Shown: in pieces, positions 24,494-29,058 of the stretch
How the letters are laid out: each line of letters begins with the position of its first letter
Position numbering within the stretch: position 1 is the first letter of the stretch
From: an uncultured Muribaculaceae bacterium
Lineage (GTDB): Bacteria; Bacteroidota; Bacteroidia; Bacteroidales; Muribaculaceae
Assembly (NCBI GenBank): GCA_910584525.1
Contig: CAJUAT010000006.1
Location: 1 to 29,058, forward strand
Reading direction: 5' to 3'
DNA length: 29,058 bases
Translations under genes and position numbers: made by a program
The notes under the pieces: model-generated
The model's database searches: none
Seen by the model: the letters and a program-made list of their open reading frames with translations, nothing else
What the model was told of the DNA's origin: nothing

Positions 24494-25042
24494 ATGGCAA
24501 CAAAAATCAGATTACAGCGACATGGCCGCAAAGGCTACGCTTTTTATCCAATTGTAGTCGCCGATAGCAGGGCACCACGAGATGGTAGATTTATTGAGAG
24601 GATAGGTTCTTATAATCCGAACACTAATCCTGCTACAATAAGTTTAGACTTCGACCGTGCTTTGTATTGGGTAGAGCAGGGCGCCCAGCCCACGGATACC
24701 GTACGTTCACTTCTGTCGAGAGAGGGAGTAATGCTTATGAAGCACCTTCGCGGCGGCGTAAGAAAGGGAGCGTTCGACGAGGCCGAGGCACAGAAGCGCT
24801 TCGATGCCTGGAAGGGAGCCCGCGACAAAGAGGCTCAGGCAGTCAAGGCCAAGAACGAGGCCAAGGCAGCTGAGGATGCCAAAGCCCGCTTCGACGCCGA
24901 AGCGGAGAAAAACCGCCTCAAAGGCGAGGAAGTAGCCAAGAAAAAGGCTGAGAAATTAGCCGCTGAGGAGGCTGCCGCAAAGGCTGCCCTTGAAGCTGAA
25001 AACGCTAATGCCGATGCCAACACTGAGGCTGCCGCTGAGTAA
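24494..25042 (+). CDS. rpsP: 30S ribosomal protein S16 with a long Ala/Lys/Glu-rich tail
   Basis: Residues 1-80 are S16: 'ATKIRLQRHGRKGYAFYPIV' at the start, 'DSRAPRDGRFIERIGSYNP' (24-42), and 'DFDRALYWVEQGAQPTDTVRSLLSREGV' after that. S16 binds 16S rRNA in the body of the small subunit and is needed for assembly. The protein is 182 residues, about twice the 80-90 of E. coli S16. The extra part (about 95-182) is almost only Ala, Lys, Glu, Asp and Arg and would be a long charged helix or coiled coil. Tails of this kind are, to my knowledge, common in Bacteroidetes S16. The gene stands alone here, without rimM, trmD or rplS next to it. Confidence 0.96.
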   Translation: MATKIRLQRHGRKGYAFYPIVVADSRAPRDGRFIERIGSYNPNTNPATISLDFDRALYWVEQGAQPTDTVRSLLSREGVMLMKHLRGGVRKGAFDEAEAQKRFDAWKGARDKEAQAVKAKNEAKAAEDAKARFDAEAEKNRLKGEEVAKKKAEKLAAEEAAAKAALEAENANADANTEAAAE

Positions 25043-25062
25043 GCATCCTGACGATTCTCCTG

Positions 25063-25091
25063 AGTCCATGCCCAAAGCATGGACTTTTTTC
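25063..25091 (+). terminator. Rho-independent terminator of rpsP
   Basis: AGTCCATGC (25063-25071) pairs with GCATGGACT (25077-25085) around loop CCAAA, followed by TTTTT. It lies 20 bases past the rpsP stop. Confidence 0.93.
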
Positions 25092-25178
25092 TTGTCTTTT
25101 AGGGCATACTCTTGATATGTCGCGCACTTTTTTGCCCATTCTTTGTTATTCCATTAAAACGAATAATAAGAGAAGGCT

Positions 25179-25364
25179 ATGAAAACGTTGTCAATAATAT
25201 TCTATATCATCGGCTCTGTAATGCTGATAGTGTCGTGTTTCCTTACCGGTACCACAGCCACATGGATTGTGGGAGGCATCTCGGTGGTTTTCCTGATTCT
25301 CGGCTGCATATTCCAGTTCAATGTGGTTAAGCAGCGCCAGCGCACAACCCGCTACCGTCGTTGA
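25179..25364 (+). CDS. Small membrane protein with two predicted helices
   Basis: The 61-residue protein has two hydrophobic segments (about 4-22 and 28-48) joined by a short 'LTGTTATW' turn, and a basic tail 'KQRQRTTRYRR' that should face the cytoplasm. I do not recognise a family. It has a purine-rich stretch (AGAGAAGG) before the ATG, which supports translation. Its last 13 bases overlap the end of the convergent MurU-like gene. It could be a small toxin-like or envelope peptide, but nothing nearby supports either. Confidence 0.65.
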   Translation: MKTLSIIFYIIGSVMLIVSCFLTGTTATWIVGGISVVFLILGCIFQFNVVKQRQRTTRYRR

Positions 25365-26101
25365 CTAAGAAACTCTGAGGCGCGCGCAAGCGTCTCAGGC
25401 TTCCCAATGTCGAGCAGCTGAAGCTCCGGATTGTAATGCTCCCTTATGCTTATACCCGTAGGCAAGGATAAGAAGTACTCCATCACGGAGAATTTTGTCT
25501 TTCCTGAATCCTCTGCATACCTCACTATGTCATCTATGGCGCGAGGCGAGAGCACATAAATGCCGCTGAAAGCATTCGCGTGCATGTCGGCACGCGGTAT
25601 GAATCCCTCAGGACGCCACTCCCCGGAGGTCATATTATGCCAGCCGCGTAATTGTCCGTCATCATCGAACACCAGTCGCCGGCTGCTGTCGCGTCCGCTG
25701 GTGAGTAGCGTCACATCGGCACCGCCGGCCTCATGCGCCTTCACAACATCCTTCAGACAGGCATTGCTCAATATGTCGGCATTATGCACCAACAACGACT
25801 TGCCGTCGGGAACGAGGCTCCGGCCGCATTTGGCGATTCCTCCTCCCGTGTCGAGAAGCGCCTCGCTTTCATCGCTCACCTCTATGCCGATGCCGAAATC
25901 CTTACTGTCGAGATAGTCCACAATCTGACCGGCGAAATGATGCACGTTCACCGTGACATGACCAAACCCCTCCCCTCTCAACTTATAAATAAGCCGTTCT
26001 AACGCCGGCACACCATCCACAGGCACCAACGCTTTGGGATGACTGAGCGTCCACGGCTTCAGCCGGGTGCCCATGCCGGCGGCCATTATCATTGCATTCA
26101 T
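25352..26101 (-). CDS. murU: MurU-like nucleotidyltransferase (MurNAc-1-phosphate uridylyltransferase)
   Basis: The 249-residue protein starts with the sugar nucleotidyltransferase signature 'MIMAAGMGTRLKPWTLSHPKALVPV' pattern (G-x-G-T-R and P-K, residues about 8-26). It also has 'LLDTGGGIAK' (about 81-90) and 'LLVHNADILSN' (about 102-112), where the Asp binds metal. MurU makes UDP-MurNAc from MurNAc-1-phosphate in the peptidoglycan recycling route described in Pseudomonas. Other sugars, such as mannose- or glucose-1-phosphate, are possible. The partner gene decides for MurU: an AmgK-like kinase lies directly upstream with ATGA overlap. I chose the ATG at 26101 over 26194, whose extra 31 residues lie inside that gene. 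Confidence 0.87.
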   Translation of the reverse strand: MNAMIMAAGMGTRLKPWTLSHPKALVPVDGVPALERLIYKLRGEGFGHVTVNVHHFAGQIVDYLDSKDFGIGIEVSDESEALLDTGGGIAKCGRSLVPDGKSLLVHNADILSNACLKDVVKAHEAGGADVTLLTSGRDSSRRLVFDDDGQLRGWHNMTSGEWRPEGFIPRADMHANAFSGIYVLSPRAIDDIVRYAEDSGKTKFSVMEYFLSLPTGISIREHYNPELQLLDIGKPETLARASEFLSQRR

Positions 26102-27498
26102 AATTTTTCCGTGATGTTTTGTTCGCGATGTATCACCATGACCTTTGCATCGGGGAAAGCCGCAGCAATCCTGCGAGCCAGCATATCCGCGCAATAAACC
26201 GACCGGTGCCGTCCTCCCGTGCAGCCGAAACCCACCTGCAGGTCAGAGAATCCACGACGGAGATAACACTCCACCGACGGCGACACCATATCAAAGGCTT
26301 CAGCCACGAATTTCTGCACCTCGCCCCGCTCCTCCAGAAATTCACGCACCGGTAGGTCAAGACCGGTGAGAGGCTTGTACTCATCATAACGGCCCGGATT
26401 GTGCATTCCGCGACAGTCGAACATAAAGCCGCCCCCATTACCCGTAAAGTCGGCTGGATAACCCTTCTTGTAAGAGAAGCTGTAGACCTTTACCAGCAGC
26501 CCGTCGTGTGGTGCCGGCGAAGGTGAATGGGCACATACATAGGAGCAGACTCTCCTAAGCTCGGGCAAATCATCTCCCGTAGCTCGCTGATAGAGATTTT
26601 CCAGATTTCTCAACGCCGGATCTATGCTCTCTATAAAATGGGCCTTTTTCTCCACCAGGCCCCGGAACCCATAAGCGCCCAGCACCTGAAGCGTACGGAA
26701 GAAAGCCAGCAGCGGAAGCGCATCCAGCAGCCGGCCCGCATCATTGCCCGTGATTCTTTCATATTCGGCGGCATATACAGCAGCCAATTCCTTTTTTTCA
26801 TTATCCGACAAACCGGCTTTAGCCTGCCAGAGCATCGACACCACATCATACGCCACCGGGCCGCGCCGTCCTCCCTGAAAATCAATCCACCACGGCTTGC
26901 CGCCGCTTACCATCACATTCCGGCTCTGGCAGTCGCGCATCATGAAGCCCCATGGACCGGCGCTATCCCCAGTGAGCCGCGAAGCCAATCGCTCGAAATC
27001 ATCCTCCAGCAGCTCCTCATCGAAAGGTACCCTCAAAGGCTTTAGATACTCATATTTAAAATAGTTCAGGTCCCACAAAACCTGTCGGCGTGAAAAAGGT
27101 CTGTAAGCCACAATGTCCTTCCATTCGGAGCCATCCACCGATTGCATGCGTGCCATCGACAGCATCGCCATAGCCGCCATTTGTCGCCATTCCTCCGTGC
27201 CGCGCAACGACAACAGCGACGTGTCGCCAAGATCCTGTTGTATATAATGAAGCCCGTCGTCGGCTACGGCATACACCTCCGGCACATCTATACCGTGACG
27301 CCGGAAAACACGTGACAATCCTGTGAAAGCCCTGCAGTCGGACAATGAATCGCCGACAGTGCCTATACACACGCCCGCCGGCGACTTCATGCGGTAATAC
27401 ACTCTGTCGCCACCCGAGCCGGCAAGCTTTTGCATCTCATCGGCATCTGAGCCATAATAATTCCGATACAAACCCCGCAATATATCCTTGTCTTCCAT
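26098..27498 (-). CDS. AmgK-like sugar kinase fused to a RapZ C-terminal domain
   Basis: The 466-residue protein has an aminoglycoside-phosphotransferase-fold kinase (about 1-320) like AmgK, which phosphorylates the anomeric carbon of MurNAc or GlcNAc. The catalytic loop reads 'MRDCQSRNVMV' (Asp189, Asn194), with Met where many kinases have His, and the metal loop is 'IDFQGGRRGPVAYD' (Asp206). Residues 334-459 match the C-terminal domain of RapZ: 'SFSYKKGYP', 'FDCRGMHNPGRYDEYKPLTGLD', and 'GFGCTGGRHRSV', with Cys426, Thr427, Gly428, His431 and Arg432. In E. coli RapZ this domain binds glucosamine-6-phosphate and RNA. I chose the ATG at 27498; the earlier 27612 start adds 38 residues across the divergent pgk promoter. 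The murU-like gene follows with a 4-base overlap. Confidence 0.88.
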   Translation of the reverse strand: MEDKDILRGLYRNYYGSDADEMQKLAGSGGDRVYYRMKSPAGVCIGTVGDSLSDCRAFTGLSRVFRRHGIDVPEVYAVADDGLHYIQQDLGDTSLLSLRGTEEWRQMAAMAMLSMARMQSVDGSEWKDIVAYRPFSRRQVLWDLNYFKYEYLKPLRVPFDEELLEDDFERLASRLTGDSAGPWGFMMRDCQSRNVMVSGGKPWWIDFQGGRRGPVAYDVVSMLWQAKAGLSDNEKKELAAVYAAEYERITGNDAGRLLDALPLLAFFRTLQVLGAYGFRGLVEKKAHFIESIDPALRNLENLYQRATGDDLPELRRVCSYVCAHSPSPAPHDGLLVKVYSFSYKKGYPADFTGNGGGFMFDCRGMHNPGRYDEYKPLTGLDLPVREFLEERGEVQKFVAEAFDMVSPSVECYLRRGFSDLQVGFGCTGGRHRSVYCADMLARRIAAAFPDAKVMVIHREQNITEKL

Positions 27499-27557
27499 CT
27501 TAATTTTCCTTCTATCTCTAAAGAAACGTAAAAGAATCAAATATGTGTAGAGCCTAT

Positions 27558-27589
27558 ATTGCCCAGGTTCTATTTTTTTGTTAATTTTG
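27558..27589 (+). promoter_or_regulatory. Bacteroidetes-type promoter for pgk
   Basis: ATTG (27558-27561), 20 bases, then TAATTTTG (27582-27589), a full -7 match. The predicted start near 27596 gives a leader of about 135 bases. Confidence 0.7.
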
Positions 27590-27595
27590 CGTGGC

Positions 27596-27731
27596 GAAAA
27601 GTAGGGAGTCACCGCCGGGCGACACCAAACTTATAGCCCGGAATAAGTGTTACCTGTTAGGAGTCTTACATACAACTTTCGAGGCTCTGTTCTAAGAAAA
27701 AACTGACAAATCCAAAGTTTAGATAAATAAA
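27596..27731 (+). promoter_or_regulatory. Long pgk leader with a GC-rich hairpin
   Basis: CCGGGC (27615-27620) pairs with GCCCGG (27636-27641) around a 15-base loop. No T-run follows directly and no known riboswitch was recognised. The rest of the leader is AT-rich up to the ATG at 27732. Confidence 0.4.
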
Positions 27732-28982
27732 ATGGCAAAGATTGAAGATTACAACTTCGAGGGAAAGAAAGCGATAGTCCGCGTGGACTTCAACGTACCC
27801 TTGGACGAGAACGGCAACATCACCGACGACACCCGTATCCGTGGCGCCCTTCCCACTCTCAAGAAGATTCTTGACGACGGAGGCAGCCTTATCCTTATGT
27901 CGCACATGGGCAAACCCAAAGGGAAAGTGAATGCCAAGCTGAGTCTTTCGCAGATCAAGGATGCAGTGGCCAAGGCACTTGGCCGCGACGTGAAGTTCGC
28001 TCCCGACTGCATGAAAGCCCAGGAGGCAGCCAAAGAGCTCAAGCCGGGTGAGGTGCTGCTGCTCGAGAACCTCCGTTTCTACCCCGAAGAGGAAGGAAAG
28101 CCTGTAGGCATCGACAAAGCCGACCCGGGATATGACGCCGCCAAGAAGGAGATGAAAGAGCGTCAGAAAGAATTTGCCAAGGTACTTGCCAGCTATGCCG
28201 ATGTATACGTCAACGACGCTTTCGGCACAGCCCACCGTCGCCACGCCTCCACGGCCGTGATTGCCGACTACTTCGACCAGCAGGACAAGATGCTCGGTTT
28301 CCTCATGGAAAAGGAAGTGGCTGCTGTCGACAAAATCATGAAGGACATCAAACGCCCCTTCACCGCCATCATGGGCGGCTCCAAGGTATCCACCAAGATT
28401 GGCATCATCGAGAACCTCATGGACAAGGTTGACAATCTGATTCTGTGCGGCGGCATGACATTCACGTTCGCAAAAGCCCGCGGAGGCAAGATCGGCAACT
28501 CCATCGTGGAGAACGACAAACTCCAGCTGGCTCTCGACATCATCAAGCTTGCCGAGGAAAAAGGCGTGAAGCTTGTGCTGGGCACCGACTGCGTGGCTGC
28601 CGACGCTTTCAGCAACGACGCCAACACGCAGGTATGCTCAGTGATGGACATACCCGAGGGATGGGAAGGCATGGATGCCGGTCCCGACTCTATCCTGGCA
28701 TTCCGCGAGGCCATTCTTCCGGCCAAGACCATCCTCTGGAACGGTCCCGCCGGCGTCTTTGAGTTCGACAAGTTCACAGCCGGCTCCAAGGCCATAGCCG
28801 ATGCCATAGTAGAGGCCACCCAGAACGGAGCCTTCTCGCTTGTAGGTGGCGGCGACTCCGTGGCATGCATCAACAAGTTCGGTCTTGCCGACAGCGTCAG
28901 CTACGTATCAACCGGCGGCGGCGCCCTGCTCGAAGCCATCGAGGGCAAAACGCTCCCCGGCGTAGCAGCCATCGGCGAATAG
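27732..28982 (+). CDS. pgk: Phosphoglycerate kinase
   Basis: Pgk transfers phosphate between 1,3-bisphosphoglycerate and ADP, the first ATP-yielding step of glycolysis, and works in reverse in gluconeogenesis. The 416-residue protein is full length and carries the signature 'AIVRVDFNVPLDENG' (about 15-29), 'ILMSHMGKPKG' (about 56-66), 'VYVNDAFGTAHRRHAS', 'AIMGGSKVSTKI', 'LWNGPAGVFEFDKF' and the nucleotide-binding 'LVGGGDSVA' near the end. It is divergent from the AmgK-RapZ gene and followed at once by an 18-base tandem repeat. No terminator is visible before the window ends. Confidence 0.97.
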   Translation: MAKIEDYNFEGKKAIVRVDFNVPLDENGNITDDTRIRGALPTLKKILDDGGSLILMSHMGKPKGKVNAKLSLSQIKDAVAKALGRDVKFAPDCMKAQEAAKELKPGEVLLLENLRFYPEEEGKPVGIDKADPGYDAAKKEMKERQKEFAKVLASYADVYVNDAFGTAHRRHASTAVIADYFDQQDKMLGFLMEKEVAAVDKIMKDIKRPFTAIMGGSKVSTKIGIIENLMDKVDNLILCGGMTFTFAKARGGKIGNSIVENDKLQLALDIIKLAEEKGVKLVLGTDCVAADAFSNDANTQVCSVMDIPEGWEGMDAGPDSILAFREAILPAKTILWNGPAGVFEFDKFTAGSKAIADAIVEATQNGAFSLVGGGDSVACINKFGLADSVSYVSTGGGALLEAIEGKTLPGVAAIGE

Positions 28983-28985
28983 AGG

Positions 28986-29058
28986 TAATGTATGTCAGAG
29001 ATGTAATGTATGTCAGAGATGTAATGTATGTCAGAGATGTAATGTATGTCAGAGATGT
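28986..29058. repeat. 18-base tandem repeat after pgk, at least four copies
   Basis: TAATGTATGTCAGAGATG is repeated exactly at 28986-29003, 29004-29021, 29022-29039 and 29040-29057, and the window ends one base into the next unit. It starts 4 bases after the pgk stop. There are no spacers, so it is not a CRISPR. Two of three forward frames stay open, for example as M-Y-V-R-D-V, but no gene signal supports coding. Confidence 0.95.

Noticed and set aside
28986..29058. CRISPR array
   Set aside because: The 18-base units are directly adjacent with no spacers, and there are no cas genes nearby.

Overview
This window is a chromosomal stretch from a Bacteroidales bacterium, probably a gut commensal of the Muribaculaceae or a near relative (inference). 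The evidence is an SprA-type outer-membrane secretion protein, HU-like proteins fused to LysM, Bacteroidetes-type promoters (about TTTG - 19 to 21 bases - TAnnTTTG) in front of many genes, weak or absent Shine-Dalgarno sites, and a metal-type KdsA. I find 24 protein genes and two tRNA genes. Nearly all are core or housekeeping genes. I see no phage, insertion sequence, integrase, CRISPR array or rRNA.

Layout. 1-741: a terminator from an upstream gene, then a hexapeptide-repeat acyltransferase. 775-10555 (minus): a tightly packed operon yqgE-recR-GNAT-ruvA-sprA, in which every junction overlaps by 1 to 16 bases. 10661-10943: a small charged helical protein with a strong terminator. 10949-14010 (minus): ndk, an M23/LysM endopeptidase, an HU-like protein and a membrane-anchored HU-LysM fusion. 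14023-14638: a long intergenic region filled with short tandem repeats and two copies of a 20-base palindrome. 14639-16219: an MscS/YbdG-type channel. 16194-19135 (minus): a nucleoside transporter, rsmE and kdsA. 19243-20088 (minus): tRNA-Met, then a Crp/Fnr-like regulator. 20204-22947: a lipoprotein and a single gene joining MurB to a metallo-beta-lactamase-fold hydrolase. 23029-25364: tRNA-Glu, prfA (minus), rpsP and a small membrane protein. 25352-27498 (minus): an AmgK-like sugar kinase fused to a RapZ C-terminal domain, followed by a MurU-like uridylyltransferase. 27732-28982: pgk, followed by an 18-base tandem repeat that runs off the window end.

Cell-envelope themes recur. MurB makes UDP-MurNAc. 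The AmgK/MurU pair would recycle MurNAc to UDP-MurNAc, and its RapZ domain suggests sensing of an amino-sugar phosphate. The M23/LysM protein cuts peptidoglycan, KdsA makes the Kdo precursor for lipopolysaccharide, and the HU-LysM protein may physically connect DNA to the cell wall. The most interesting items are the three domain fusions (HU-TM-LysM, AmgK-RapZ, MurB-MBL), an 18-base repeat family present at two separated loci, and an identical 19-base promoter/start segment shared by tRNA-Met and rpsP. None amounts to a clear new defence or mobile system. All functional statements rest on reading motifs by eye, without database searches.
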